From the NCBI GenBank assembly GCA_017508965.1, contig JAFWQT010000043.1, positions 1-53,520 of the forward strand: a stretch of 53,520 bases of DNA. Direction: 5' to 3'. This document shows positions 1 through 8,626 of the stretch, one piece after another. Position 1 is the first letter of the stretch, and each line of letters begins with the position of its first letter. The stretch comes from Prevotella sp. (GTDB lineage Bacteria; Bacteroidota; Bacteroidia; Bacteroidales; Bacteroidaceae). The position numbers and the translations under genes were made by a program. The notes below the pieces were generated by a model. It searched no databases, was not told the origin of the DNA, and saw only the letters and a program-made list of their open reading frames with translations.

Positions 1-219
1 ACGCACGAAGGGGAACTCGCCCGGCAGAGCGTCGGGTGTCTTGAGTTTCAACACATCTTCACGGCGATAGAAGGGCTGCAGGTTGAAGCCCTCGTTGGTT
101 CTCCACACCAGTCGTTTCTGGAAATCCGCTCCCTTCAGGTCGACTTCAATCTTGTCGAGCCATTCCTGACGGGTAGGAGCCTGAAACTCAGTGAAGAGTT
201 TCTCTTTTTGTTGTGTCAT
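1..219 (-). CDS. mutA: Methylmalonyl-CoA mutase small (beta) subunit, N-terminal part, cut by window edge
   Basis: Only the first 73 codons are present; the frame runs open off the left edge. The N-terminus (MTQQKEKLFTEF, then EWLDKIEVDLKGADF and LVWRTNEGFN.QPFYR) matches the start of the small subunit of B12-dependent methylmalonyl-CoA mutase as found in Bacteroidales. With the large subunit this enzyme interconverts succinyl-CoA and (R)-methylmalonyl-CoA in the cytoplasm. It is transcribed away from the decarboxylase genes at 2173-4780, which handle the same intermediate, so the divergent pair makes pathway sense. The ATG at 217-219 is the natural start; a promoter -7 box lies about 60 bp upstream. 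Confidence 0.85.
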   Translation of the reverse strand, partial: MTQQKEKLFTEFQAPTRQEWLDKIEVDLKGADFQKRLVWRTNEGFNLQPFYRREDVLKLKTPDALPGEFPFVR

Positions 220-281
220 AGTTTGATTGTAATAAATATAAGTTGTTTAAATTCAAAAATCAAAAGATTCAAATCCGTTTG

Positions 282-289
282 CAAATATA
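282..289 (-). promoter_or_regulatory. Probable -7 box for mutA
   Basis: TATATTTG on the minus strand fits the Bacteroidetes -7 consensus TAnnTTTG and lies in the AT-rich gap upstream of the mutA start. No clear -33 TTTG is seen at the expected distance. Confidence 0.45.
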
Positions 290-414
290 ACATAAATTTT
301 GAATATACTAAAAGAAAAACAGGAAAATAAATTTTTAACCGTGAAAAATTCAAAAAGTTGTTGTCCAAACGCAAAATAATTGCACAAAAATTATTTAATG
401 AGCAATAATTTAAG

Positions 415-422
415 TACCTTTG
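415..422 (+). promoter_or_regulatory. Probable -7 box for the AspT-type transporter gene
   Basis: TACCTTTG matches TAnnTTTG and would start a transcript about 26 nt before the ATG at 455. The -33 element is not obvious. Transcription from here probably continues through the decarboxylase genes. Confidence 0.45.
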
Positions 423-454
423 CCCCAAATTTTATCGTTAGTTTTATTAAGGTT

Positions 455-2140
455 ATGGATTGGATAATCGATTTGTTTCAAACGACTGACTCGGTAGCGC
501 ACATCGTGTTGTTATACTCAATTGTCATAGCGGTCGGTGTGTTATTGGGAAAGATTAAGTTTGGAGGAATCTCACTTGGAGTCACCTTTGTGCTTTTTGC
601 CGGAATCCTGGCAGGCCACATCGGCTTCACGGCTCCCGTCAACATTCTCACGTTCATTCAGGATTTCGGCCTCGTGCTGTTTGTTTTCATGATTGGTCTG
701 CAGGTGGGACCGGGCTTCTTCGAGAGTTTCGGAGCGTCGGGTGTAAAACTGAACCTGCTGGCTGCCTCGGCCATTTTGCTGAACATCCTGGTGATGTTCG
801 GATGCTACTACATTTTCTTCGACACCAGCAATCCCCATAACCTGCCTATGATGGTGGGTACGCTCTATGGTGCCGTGACCAATACTCCGGGTCTTGGTGC
901 GGCCAACGAGGCGCTCAATACCGTTTTCAGCAGCAATCTGCCGCAGATAGCATCGGGTTATGCCTGTGCCTATCCGCTCGGTGTGGTGGGCATCATCGGT
1001 GCCACGATTGCCGTGCGCTATATCTGCGGGGTTCGTCTGGAGAAAGAAGAAGAGGACCTGGAACGGCTTGAAGGCGAGAATGCCAACGTGAAGCCTCATA
1101 AGATGCATGTGCAGGTATCTAACGCCTATCTGGAGGGCAAGACGCTGATGCAGGTGCACAACTTCCTGAACCGCGACTTCGTGTGCTCGCGCATCCTGCA
1201 CGACGGACACGTGAGCCTTCCCAACCGCGACACTATCTTCCATGTCGGCGACCAGCTCTATGTGGTTTGCGCCGAAGCCGATGCCGAGGCCATCATCGCC
1301 TTCATCGGTCCGCAGATAGAGGTTGACTGGGAGCAGCAGGACCAGCCATTGGTGAGCAAGCGCGTGCTGGTGACCCGTCCTTCGATGAACGGCAAGACGC
1401 TCGGCCAGCTCCACCTGTCGAGGGTACATGGTGTGAATGTGACCCGCCTTACCCGTCAGGGCATGGACATCTTCGCCTCAGCCTCCCTGCCGCTGCAGGT
1501 GGGCGACCGTATTATGGTGGTAGGTCCTGAGGATGCCGTGAACCGCGTGGCCAACATGATGGGTAACTCCATCCGCCGCCTGGATGCGCCGAACATTGCC
1601 ACTATCTTCATCGGCATCATCATTGGTATTATCTTCGGTTCGCTGCCCATTGCCATTCCCGGAATGCCCGTTCCTATGAAGCTCGGTATTGCCGGCGGTC
1701 CGCTCATCATTGCCATCCTGATAGGCCGCTATGGCTATAAGATTCATCTGGTAACCTATACTACTACGTCGGCCAATATGATGCTGCGCGAGATAGGACT
1801 TGTGCTGTTCCTGGCCTCGGTAGGAATCAAGGCAGGTGCCGGATTCTGGGAAACCGTTGCCCAGGGCGATGGCCTGCTCTTCGTGTTAACCGGTTTCCTG
1901 ATAACTATCCTGCCTATATTAATAATAGGTACGGTTGCACGCCTGCGCTATCGGTTCAACTATTTCACCATCATGGGTATGCTGGCCGGCACCTATACCG
2001 ACCCTCCTGCACTGGCCTATGCCAATTCCGTTTGCTCGAAGGAGGCTCCGGCTGTGGGCTATTCCACGGTCTATCCGCTATCCATGTTCCTGCGCATATT
2101 GACGGCGCAGATCATCGTCCTGTTTTTCTGTGGAGCTTAA
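455..2140 (+). CDS. AspT/YidE-family putative transporter with two RCK_C (TrkA_C) domains
   Basis: A 561-residue integral membrane protein with the duplicated AspT/YidE/YbjL fold: hydrophobic halves at about residues 10-185 and 385-555 flank a soluble middle holding two TrkA_C-like domains (about 222-285 and 303-370, each ending in a VGDxxxVVxxxxA pattern). Members known from other bacteria include the aspartate:alanine antiporter AspT and a corynebacterial succinate exporter. The ATG at 455 is preferred over an in-frame TTG at 380 because the promoter box at 415-422 would lie inside the longer form. Its place between methylmalonyl-CoA mutase and the sodium-pump decarboxylase makes a C4-dicarboxylate (for example succinate) substrate plausible; this is inference. 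Confidence 0.8.
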   Translation: MDWIIDLFQTTDSVAHIVLLYSIVIAVGVLLGKIKFGGISLGVTFVLFAGILAGHIGFTAPVNILTFIQDFGLVLFVFMIGLQVGPGFFESFGASGVKLNLLAASAILLNILVMFGCYYIFFDTSNPHNLPMMVGTLYGAVTNTPGLGAANEALNTVFSSNLPQIASGYACAYPLGVVGIIGATIAVRYICGVRLEKEEEDLERLEGENANVKPHKMHVQVSNAYLEGKTLMQVHNFLNRDFVCSRILHDGHVSLPNRDTIFHVGDQLYVVCAEADAEAIIAFIGPQIEVDWEQQDQPLVSKRVLVTRPSMNGKTLGQLHLSRVHGVNVTRLTRQGMDIFASASLPLQVGDRIMVVGPEDAVNRVANMMGNSIRRLDAPNIATIFIGIIIGIIFGSLPIAIPGMPVPMKLGIAGGPLIIAILIGRYGYKIHLVTYTTTSANMMLREIGLVLFLASVGIKAGAGFWETVAQGDGLLFVLTGFLITILPILIIGTVARLRYRFNYFTIMGMLAGTYTDPPALAYANSVCSKEAPAVGYSTVYPLSMFLRILTAQIIVLFFCGA

Positions 2141-2172
2141 ACAATTTATATAATACAATATCTTTTGAACCA

Positions 2173-3129
2173 ATGAAAAAAATACTTTTGGCAATGGTCT
2201 TGTTAGGCTCTTCTGCGATGATGTTCGGCCAGGGTGCCAGAAACATCAAGATCAACGAAGTCCTCACAGACAACAAGGCCAGCGTGCAAGACGAGTTCGG
2301 CCAACATCTGCCTTGGCTGGAATTGGTGAACACTTCCTACAGTACGTACAACATCCGGGGAATGTTCATCACTTCCAACAAGAAGGTGCTCGACAAGAAC
2401 CTTAGTGCACCTCAGCGTATTGCGCTGATGAGTCCTGTTCCCAATGGCGACAACCGCTCCACGCTGTCGGCTCGCCAGCATCTTCTCATCTTCCTGAACT
2501 CCAATCCGACGAAAGGGTTCCTTCATTTCAACGTGAAGGTAACTCCCAATGAGCCGGTATGGATTGCTCTCTACGACGGAAATGGTATCGACCTGATCGA
2601 CTCTGTGAGCGTTCCCGCCCTTGAGGCCGACAAGTCGTTTGCCCGCATCAAAGACGGATTCCAGCAGTGGGACGTGAAGCCCGCTGAGGCCGTCACTCCC
2701 GGCATAGGCAACTATATCGAGATCAACGAGAGCAAGATAGCCCGTCTGAAGCGCGACGACCCTTACGGATTCGGTATCACGGTGCTCTCCATGGGTATTG
2801 TCTTCTTCTGCCTCGCTTTGCTCTATGTGTTCTTCCGTGTGCTTGGCATGATCATCATGCACCAGCGCAGCCTGAAGAAAGCCGGTCAGAAAGCTGCTTC
2901 CGTGCAGCCCGTTAAGGTGGCCGTGAAAACCACCGAGATAGCTGCCGAGGTGGCCCATAAGACGAATGTGGTGCTGAAAGACGGCCTGCATTCGAAGGGT
3001 ATCGACCGCGAAATCTATATTGCCGTTATCTCGATGGCGCTGAAGCAGTATCAGGATGACGTGCACGACGTGGAGAGTGGCATCATCACCATCAAGCCCC
3101 ACCATACCATGTGGAATCGTGACATCTAA
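2173..3129 (+). CDS. OadG-like (delta/gamma) subunit of sodium-pumping decarboxylase, with N-terminal lamin-tail-type domain
   Basis: 318 residues. A signal peptide (MKKILLAMVLLGSSAMMFGQ) is followed by a region with the pattern INEVLTDN...DEFG....WLELVN, which is the look of lamin-tail (LTD) domains; it spans about residues 25-150. A single membrane helix lies at about 198-222 (GITVLSMGIVFFCLALLYVF), as in OadG/MmdD, followed by a basic linker and cytoplasmic tail. OadG-type subunits anchor and assemble the decarboxylase complex. The ORF opens further upstream inside the transporter gene, but ATG 2173 gives the signal peptide. The next gene starts 24 bp downstream. Family assignment rests on architecture plus neighbours. 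Confidence 0.75.
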   Translation: MKKILLAMVLLGSSAMMFGQGARNIKINEVLTDNKASVQDEFGQHLPWLELVNTSYSTYNIRGMFITSNKKVLDKNLSAPQRIALMSPVPNGDNRSTLSARQHLLIFLNSNPTKGFLHFNVKVTPNEPVWIALYDGNGIDLIDSVSVPALEADKSFARIKDGFQQWDVKPAEAVTPGIGNYIEINESKIARLKRDDPYGFGITVLSMGIVFFCLALLYVFFRVLGMIIMHQRSLKKAGQKAASVQPVKVAVKTTEIAAEVAHKTNVVLKDGLHSKGIDREIYIAVISMALKQYQDDVHDVESGIITIKPHHTMWNRDI

Positions 3130-3153
3130 TAACCATTATTATTAATAGAGAAA

Positions 3154-3603
3154 ATGAATAAATACGAATATAAAGTTCAGGGTGTTGACTACACCGTAGA
3201 GATTGAAGATGTGGAAGGTAACGTCGCAAAGGTCAATGTGAATGGAATTCCTTTCGAGGTTGAAATGAAGCAGCCCATCAAGGCCGCTCCGAAGGTGAAG
3301 AAGGTGGAGCCCGCCAAGGTGGCTGCCCCTGCACCTGCAGCACCCGTGGCAGCTCCGGCAGCTCCCGCCGTTTCGGCTGCCGCTGGGGCAGGAGCCAAGG
3401 TGACAGCTCCGCTTCCCGGAACCATTACTGATGTGAAAGTGGCCGTTGGCCAGTCTGTCAATGCTGGTGATGTGGTTGTCGTGCTCGAAGCCATGAAGAT
3501 GCAGAACAACATCGAAGCTGAGAATTCTGGAACCGTGACATCGGTCATGGTCAATAAGGGCGATACCGTTATGGAAGGCACAGTTCTCGTAACTATTGGT
3601 TAA
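3154..3603 (+). CDS. mmdC: Biotin carboxyl carrier subunit of methylmalonyl-CoA decarboxylase (or related biotin enzyme)
   Basis: 149 residues. The C-terminal half (about 78-149) is a biotinyl/lipoyl domain with the biotinylation motif EAMKMQ, where the Lys carries biotin. An Ala/Pro/Val-rich flexible linker (about 45-75) joins it to a short N-terminal domain. The protein shuttles the carboxyl group from the carboxyltransferase to the membrane beta subunit encoded directly downstream (19 bp gap). Naming as MmdC rather than OadA-type carrier rests on the mutase neighbour; both are possible. Confidence 0.85.
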   Translation: MNKYEYKVQGVDYTVEIEDVEGNVAKVNVNGIPFEVEMKQPIKAAPKVKKVEPAKVAAPAPAAPVAAPAAPAVSAAAGAGAKVTAPLPGTITDVKVAVGQSVNAGDVVVVLEAMKMQNNIEAENSGTVTSVMVNKGDTVMEGTVLVTIG

Positions 3604-3622
3604 AAAGTAAATAACAGGAAAA

Positions 3623-4780
3623 ATGTCGTTTACAGAATTCATCATAAACAACTTCAATGAGTTCCTGACCTATACGGGCTTCTCCAATGCCACGTGGCCA
3701 AACCTCATTATGATTGCTGTGGGAGCCTTCTTCATCTGGCTTGCCATCAAGAAAGACTTCGAGCCACTGCTGCTCGTTCCCATTGGTCTTGGCATCATCC
3801 TTGGCAACATTCCGTTCCGCGCTGATGCAGGACTTGAAATCGGCCTCTACGAGGACAACTCCGTGCTGAACATATTCTATCAGGGTGTCCGTCAGGGTTG
3901 GTATCCGCCGCTGGTGTTCCTGGGTATCGGTGCCATGACCGACTTCTCGGCCTTGATTTCCAATCCCAAACTTATCCTCATCGGCGCTGCTGCCCAGTTC
4001 GGTATCTTCGGAGCCTATATGACTGCCCTTGCGCTGGGCTTTGAGCCCAACCAGGCTGCCGGTATTGCCATCATCGGCGGAGCCGACGGCCCCACGGCCA
4101 TCTTCCTTTCCTCGAAGACTGCTCCTAACCTGATGGGTGCCATTGCCGTGTGTGCCTACAGTTACATGGCCCTCGTGCCGGTCATCCAGCCGTTCCTGAT
4201 GCGTCTGCTCACCACCAAGAAAGAGCGCGTCATCAAGATGAAGGCTCCGCGTCATGTCAGCCAGACAGAGCGCATCCTCTTCCCAATCATCGGCCTGCTG
4301 CTCACCACCTTTATTGTTCCCTCGGGTCTTCCGCTTCTGGGCATGCTGTTCTTCGGCAACCTGCTGAAGGAATCGGGCAAGACCACACGTCTGGCCAAGA
4401 CTGCCGGAAGTGCGCTCAACGACATTGTGGTGATGCTGCTCGGTCTCACCGTTGGTTGTTCCACTCAGGCCAGCGAGTTCCTGACCGTGAACACAATCTT
4501 CATCTTCTTCATCGGCGCATGTGCATTCATTGTTGCCACGATGAGCGGCGTGCTGTTCGTGAAGTTCATGAACCTGTTCCTCTCGAAAGACAAGAAGATT
4601 AATCCGTTGATTGGTAATGCCGGTGTGAGTGCCGTTCCGATGGCTGCCCGTATCTCGAACAACCTTGGTCTTGAATACGACCGCCACAACTTCCTGCTCA
4701 TGCATGCAATGGGACCGAACGTTGCCGGTGTGATCGGCTCTGCCGTAGCTGCCGGTGCTCTGCTCGGCTTCCTCTCATAA
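3623..4780 (+). CDS. mmdB: Sodium ion-translocating decarboxylase, beta subunit
   Basis: 385 residues, strongly hydrophobic, with the conserved MmdB/OadB/GcdB signatures GIAIIGGADGPTAIF and, near the C-terminus, GNAGVSAVPMAAR. The subunit decarboxylates carboxybiotin and couples this to sodium export across the inner membrane, so conversion of methylmalonyl-CoA to propionyl-CoA yields a sodium gradient. It is the last of the three decarboxylase genes. The carboxyltransferase alpha subunit is not encoded in the window, which is unusual because it is often adjacent. Confidence 0.92.
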   Translation: MSFTEFIINNFNEFLTYTGFSNATWPNLIMIAVGAFFIWLAIKKDFEPLLLVPIGLGIILGNIPFRADAGLEIGLYEDNSVLNIFYQGVRQGWYPPLVFLGIGAMTDFSALISNPKLILIGAAAQFGIFGAYMTALALGFEPNQAAGIAIIGGADGPTAIFLSSKTAPNLMGAIAVCAYSYMALVPVIQPFLMRLLTTKKERVIKMKAPRHVSQTERILFPIIGLLLTTFIVPSGLPLLGMLFFGNLLKESGKTTRLAKTAGSALNDIVVMLLGLTVGCSTQASEFLTVNTIFIFFIGACAFIVATMSGVLFVKFMNLFLSKDKKINPLIGNAGVSAVPMAARISNNLGLEYDRHNFLLMHAMGPNVAGVIGSAVAAGALLGFLS

Positions 4781-4808
4781 AAATCACATTTGAGGCACAT
4801 TAGTTTTC

Positions 4809-5396
4809 ATGCAGCAGATACCGAAGATTGCAATTGTCGACCCTAACACGCTGGCAGCCATAGGCCTGAAGGGCGTTCTACAGAACGTCATGCCTATTAT
4901 GACGGTTGATTCGTTTGGCACCTTTGCCGAACTCGAGATGAATCATACTGAGGAATATGTGCATTTCTTTGTGGCTATGACCATCGTGCTCGACAATCGC
5001 GACTTCTTCCTTAACTACAGGCGCCGTACCATCGTACTCACTACTTCGGTAGAGTCTATGATGGACGGTTTCCATTGCCTCTGCATCAATGTGCCCGAAA
5101 AACAACTCATACGCTCCCTGCTTTCATTGCAGCAGAGCGCTCACGCTCACGGTCGGAACTTACCTCCCATGCCGAAGGTTCTTCAGCAGAAGGTTCTTTC
5201 CGACCGTGAGATTGAAGTGATGAATCTTATTGTTCAGGGATTTATCAACAAGGAAATTGCTGAACAGCTGAACATAGCCCTTTCAACAGTTGTGACGCAT
5301 CGCCGAAACATCATGGAGAAACTAGGTGTGAAGTCGGTTTCGGCACTTACCATTTATGCGGTCACTCACGGCTATGTTGACATCAGCAAAATCTGA
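4809..5396 (+). CDS. LuxR-type (NarL/FixJ-like) transcriptional regulator with degenerate receiver domain
   Basis: 195 residues. The C-terminus (about 128-195) is a clear LuxR helix-turn-helix: LSDREIEVMNLIVQGFINKE, then a recognition helix around STVVTHRRNIMEKLG. The N-terminus (KIAIVDPNTLAAIGLKGVL) begins like a response-regulator receiver, but the segment after the third strand reads HFFVAMTIVLDN with no Asp at the usual phosphorylation site. It may therefore work without a histidine kinase. It starts 28 bp after mmdB on the same strand, so it may be co-transcribed and could control this locus; the target is unknown. Confidence 0.8.
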   Translation: MQQIPKIAIVDPNTLAAIGLKGVLQNVMPIMTVDSFGTFAELEMNHTEEYVHFFVAMTIVLDNRDFFLNYRRRTIVLTTSVESMMDGFHCLCINVPEKQLIRSLLSLQQSAHAHGRNLPPMPKVLQQKVLSDREIEVMNLIVQGFINKEIAEQLNIALSTVVTHRRNIMEKLGVKSVSALTIYAVTHGYVDISKI

Positions 5397-5419
5397 TGCC
5401 AACACAGCTGTGTGATAAT

Positions 5420-5917
5420 TTAGTAAGCTTTCAGTTTTAGCTTGATCTTAATCGCTTCGTTTGCTTTTTCCCAGTCGGTATCGAGTGAGAACTGCGTGAT
5501 GTATCCCTCGGTTTTCATGTAGGCATTCACGAGGTCTTCATCGGTATCGAAGAACTTGCAGTTTTCAAGACTTGTGCGCTTGAAGAGGTCGACAACGGCT
5601 TTCTTGTCCTTTTTCTTCTCAGCCTTTGCAATCTGGTCGATGAACTGGTTGATGAAGTCGTAGAGAGCGTAGGCCTGGTGGTCGAGCTTGTAGTTGAACA
5701 CCGTGACGCTGCTGTCCTGCATCTGTTCGTAGTAGCGCTGCTTCATATAGTCGAGCGCATCAATCTTGAAGGTGGCAATCTTACGTGTCTGGATGTCTTT
5801 GTCGGTATTGTCGGCCACTTGCTTAGACAGTCGGCGGACTTCCTTCCACACTTCCTGGGCGTGTGTGCTCATTGCGAATGTGCAACTGAGCAACAGTAAA
5901 AATGCAAATTTTTTCAT
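5420..5917 (-). CDS. Exported protein of unknown function
   Basis: 165 residues with a signal peptide (MKKFAFLLLLSCTFAMSTHAQ). The mature part is mainly helical and Lys/Asp-rich, without a motif I recognise. The ATG overlaps the stop of the upstream ABC ATPase gene by 4 nt (ATGA), so it is translationally coupled and is the last gene of the minus operon that begins near 10043. It is convergent with the LuxR-type gene, the two stops being about 24 bp apart. I can only say it is probably periplasmic. Confidence 0.7.
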   Translation of the reverse strand: MKKFAFLLLLSCTFAMSTHAQEVWKEVRRLSKQVADNTDKDIQTRKIATFKIDALDYMKQRYYEQMQDSSVTVFNYKLDHQAYALYDFINQFIDQIAKAEKKKDKKAVVDLFKRTSLENCKFFDTDEDLVNAYMKTEGYITQFSLDTDWEKANEAIKIKLKLKAY

Positions 5918-7392
5918 ACGTGTCTTTTTAAAAATATTTTATGAGTTATACAATCGGGTAATTCTTCAGCATAGTGAGTGACCATAATCATGGTCTTGTT
6001 GCGGCGGCGGCAGAAGGCGTCTATTACATCCTTAACCAGCCGGCGGTTGTTGTCGTCGAGTCCGTGTAGAGGCTCGTCAAGGATGAGCAGTTCGGGGTCT
6101 TTTACGAAAGCCCTTGCCAGCAGCACTAGCCGCTGTTCGCCGCTCGAAAGCTTCATGAACGTGCGTTCTTCCATTCCCTTCAGCCCGAATATGTCCATCC
6201 AGAATCGGCAGATGTCGTATTCTTCTTCGCGCGGCTTCACATAGAGTCCGATGGAGTCTTTCAGTCCGCTTGCCACGATTCGGATGACCGGCAGGTCGCG
6301 CAGGTAGGCCCGGTGCATTTCGGGCGAGACATAGCCGATGTGCTTCTTGATGTCCCAGATGGTTTCGCCCGAACCACGCGGAATGCCGAACAGTTCGATG
6401 TCGCAGGCATAGCTTTGGGGATTGTCGGCACAAATCAGCGAAAGCAGGGTTGACTTTCCGGCTCCGTTGGGTCCGCTCAAAGCCCAGCGTTCACCATTGT
6501 TCACCGTCCAGTCGAAATCCTTCAGGATAGTGCGCTCGCCATAGCGGATGCTCACATGGTTCATCTTTACCACTTCGTGCGACTTGTATTCCCGTTCGCT
6601 ATAGGGCAGACTTAGTATCTGCTGCTCCTTTTCGGGACTCAGCACGCGAGTGGGGTAGGGAGCCCTGGCGGAAAGATATTCGGCGAGCGTCTTCTTGGGA
6701 CTGGTCTTCATGCCGTCTATTTCCACCACATGTGTGATGAACTCGGGAATGTCGTTTGTCTTCGAAAGCACCAGCACGATTTGCAGCGCCCGCTCCTTGG
6801 ATATGGTGGTGAGCAGTTCCTTCAGCTGGTCGCGGGTTTCGGCATCGAGTCCGATGAATGGATTGTCCATAATAAGCACTCGGGGATTGCGCAGGAGCGT
6901 CTTCACGAGCTGGTATTTCCTGGTTTCTCCGCTCGACATCAGTATGACATACTTGTCAAGCAGATGCCCGATGTGGAACAGCTGATACAGGTGCTGCTGC
7001 AATTTGCGGCGCTCAGGGGTGTCTTCGCCCGTCTGCACGAAAGCCTCTTCAAGCAGGGCACCCACGGTTGGCGTCTCGCTGTCAATCTCGGTCTGGTTCC
7101 AGCGCTGCTGCATGAAATAGGGGTTGCGGGTGCCGTACGAGTCGTGGAAGGTGATGTACTGGATATTGTTGCTCACCATCTTGTCGTCCGACGGCGAGAA
7201 ATCATATTCCGGACCGTTTATCAGCAGCGGATGGGCACAGGTTATCATATCTACGAGCAACGACTTTCCGCCGCCGTTCGGACCCACGATAGCGATGTGC
7301 TCGTTATCGCAAAGCTCAAACTGCGCGGGCTCCTTCAGCCGCCATTCGGGCATCCGGGTCACTCCGTTCTCTATCTTGATGATTACCTGCAT
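5914..7392 (-). CDS. Tandem ABC ATPase (ModF/PhrA-like), no membrane domain
   Basis: 492 residues with two ATP-binding cassettes. NBD1 (about 1-235) has Walker A GPNGGGKS and signature MSSGE, but its Walker B reads VLIMDNP, with Asn replacing the catalytic Glu. NBD2 (about 265-490) is canonical: GPNGAGKS, LSSGEQRLVLLARA, LLILDEP and the switch His in VTHY. This layout matches ModF-like soluble double ABC proteins whose roles are poorly known. There is no permease gene nearby. The operon context (ruvC upstream, 7 bp gap) does not settle its function. One hydrolysis-competent and one degenerate site is common in asymmetric ABC proteins. Confidence 0.82.
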   Translation of the reverse strand: MQVIIKIENGVTRMPEWRLKEPAQFELCDNEHIAIVGPNGGGKSLLVDMITCAHPLLINGPEYDFSPSDDKMVSNNIQYITFHDSYGTRNPYFMQQRWNQTEIDSETPTVGALLEEAFVQTGEDTPERRKLQQHLYQLFHIGHLLDKYVILMSSGETRKYQLVKTLLRNPRVLIMDNPFIGLDAETRDQLKELLTTISKERALQIVLVLSKTNDIPEFITHVVEIDGMKTSPKKTLAEYLSARAPYPTRVLSPEKEQQILSLPYSEREYKSHEVVKMNHVSIRYGERTILKDFDWTVNNGERWALSGPNGAGKSTLLSLICADNPQSYACDIELFGIPRGSGETIWDIKKHIGYVSPEMHRAYLRDLPVIRIVASGLKDSIGLYVKPREEEYDICRFWMDIFGLKGMEERTFMKLSSGEQRLVLLARAFVKDPELLILDEPLHGLDDNNRRLVKDVIDAFCRRRNKTMIMVTHYAEELPDCITHKIFLKRHV

Positions 7393-7399
7393 TCAGCTT

Positions 7400-7963
7400 T
7401 TATCTCTTAATTCTTTTCTCGTTCTTCTGCGCGAAATCCTTCCACGACGAATAGTGGCGGGCCGTGCTTTCGGGCCTTGAAGCCTGCATGAAATGGCAGT
7501 AGGCGGCACCCAACGCATCGGTAGCATCCATGAACTGCGGCATATCGTCGGATTTCAGGTTGAGCAGCCGTTGAAGCATACCGGCCACCTGCTCCTTCGA
7601 GGCCTGGCCGTTGCCCGTGATGGCCATCTTTATTTTTAGCGGGGCATATTCGTGGATGGGCACATCGTGCTGGATGGCAGCGGCGATGGCCACACCCTGG
7701 GCACGTCCCAGCTTCAGCATCGACTGCACGTTCTTTCCGAAGAAGGGTGCCTCGATGGCCATTTCATCGGGCAGGAACTCGTTGATGATGCCGGTCACCC
7801 TTTCGAAGATATAGCCCAGGCGCAGATAGGGGTCGCTCTGCTTCCGCATGTCGATAACGCCCATTGCCATCATCTCGGCCCGGTTGCCTTTTACCTTCAG
7901 CAGTCCATAGCCCATCATGTTCGTTCCCGGGTCGATGCCCAGTATGATTTTTTCGCTGCCCAC
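7400..7963 (-). CDS. ruvC: Crossover junction endodeoxyribonuclease RuvC
   Basis: 187 residues. RuvC resolves Holliday junctions with RuvAB during recombination repair. The RNase H-like catalytic acidic residues are seen as [12 protein letters not shown] (first Asp), [10 protein letters not shown] (Glu) and the C-terminal [12 protein letters not shown] cluster. The start is a GTG (7961-7963); no ATG is in frame upstream, and the N-terminal [13 protein letters not shown] fits the family. A gene for an MBL-fold hydrolase ends 15 bp upstream. The C-terminal 20 residues are basic and beyond the usual core. Confidence 0.93.
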   Translation of the reverse strand: MGSEKIILGIDPGTNMMGYGLLKVKGNRAEMMAMGVIDMRKQSDPYLRLGYIFERVTGIINEFLPDEMAIEAPFFGKNVQSMLKLGRAQGVAIAAAIQHDVPIHEYAPLKIKMAITGNGQASKEQVAGMLQRLLNLKSDDMPQFMDATDALGAAYCHFMQASRPESTARHYSSWKDFAQKNEKRIKR

Positions 7964-7978
7964 TTCGCTCTTACTCGC

Positions 7979-8626
7979 TCAATTCTTCAGATACGGATTC
8001 CATTTCATCTCATACTCCAACGTGGTCTGGTTCCCATGTCCGCTGTATAGGGCGGTCTCGGGTGCCAGGCGGTCTTTCATCCGCTTCAGGCTATCCATGA
8101 GCTGCATCCACGAACCGCCGGGGAAATCAGTCCTTCCGACCGACATGTTGAAAAGGGTGTCGCCGGTAAAAGCCACCTTCTCTTCCTTGCAATGGAATAC
8201 GATTCCTCCCGGTGTGTGGCCGGGTGTATGTATGATTTCCAGTGTGTGGCTGCCAAAGCTTATCACGTCGGTTTCGCTCAGGTATTTGCCCACAGGCGGG
8301 ATATAGTCGGCATAATCCATTCCCACCATCGAGCGGGCCTGATCCCTGAGGTTGGTTATCAGGTATTCGTCGCCGGCATGAATCTCGGGATTTATTCCAT
8401 ACGTCAGACTCACGAATCCGTTGCCCATCACGTGGTCAATGTGACCGTGGGTGCAAAGCAGATGAACGGGCTTCAGGCTTTCGCTCTTTATCAGGTTTTC
8501 TATGGCGGCATGCTCTTCGGGATAGAAGGCACCGCAGTCGATGATTACGCACTCACGGGTGTCGTCCCACACCACATAAGTGTTTTCGCCGAACATATTG
8601 CAAACGTATTTCTGAATCTTCAGCAT
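7979..8626 (-). CDS. MBL-fold metallohydrolase (glyoxalase II-like)
   Basis: 215 residues from ATG 8626. The metal-binding HxHxDH motif is THGHIDH (His60-His65), followed by HTPGHTPGG and FTGDTLF, with a last His in YSGHGNQTT. This is the pattern of glyoxalase II-like hydrolases of the metallo-beta-lactamase fold, which often cleave thioesters; the substrate cannot be read from sequence. A longer frame with 11 more residues exists, but ATG 8626 begins the conserved part. It overlaps the 3' end of rsmG by 7 nt, so the two are translationally coupled. Confidence 0.85.
   Translation of the reverse strand: MLKIQKYVCNMFGENTYVVWDDTRECVIIDCGAFYPEEHAAIENLIKSESLKPVHLLCTHGHIDHVMGNGFVSLTYGINPEIHAGDEYLITNLRDQARSMVGMDYADYIPPVGKYLSETDVISFGSHTLEIIHTPGHTPGGIVFHCKEEKVAFTGDTLFNMSVGRTDFPGGSWMQLMDSLKRMKDRLAPETALYSGHGNQTTLEYEMKWNPYLKN

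Noticed and set aside
219-454. Riboswitch (cobalamin) upstream of the B12-dependent mutase, considered
   Set aside because: The gap is short and AT-rich and shows no B12-box or stable multi-stem structure by eye.
3593-4705. 370-residue open frame on the minus strand across mmdB
   Set aside because: Antisense shadow of a highly conserved membrane protein gene; composition rich in His, Glu and Gln, with no domain.
5402-5413. Perfect 12-bp palindrome ACACAGCTGTGT between two convergent genes, considered as a terminator
   Set aside because: Too short, no loop and no T run; could be a chance palindrome.
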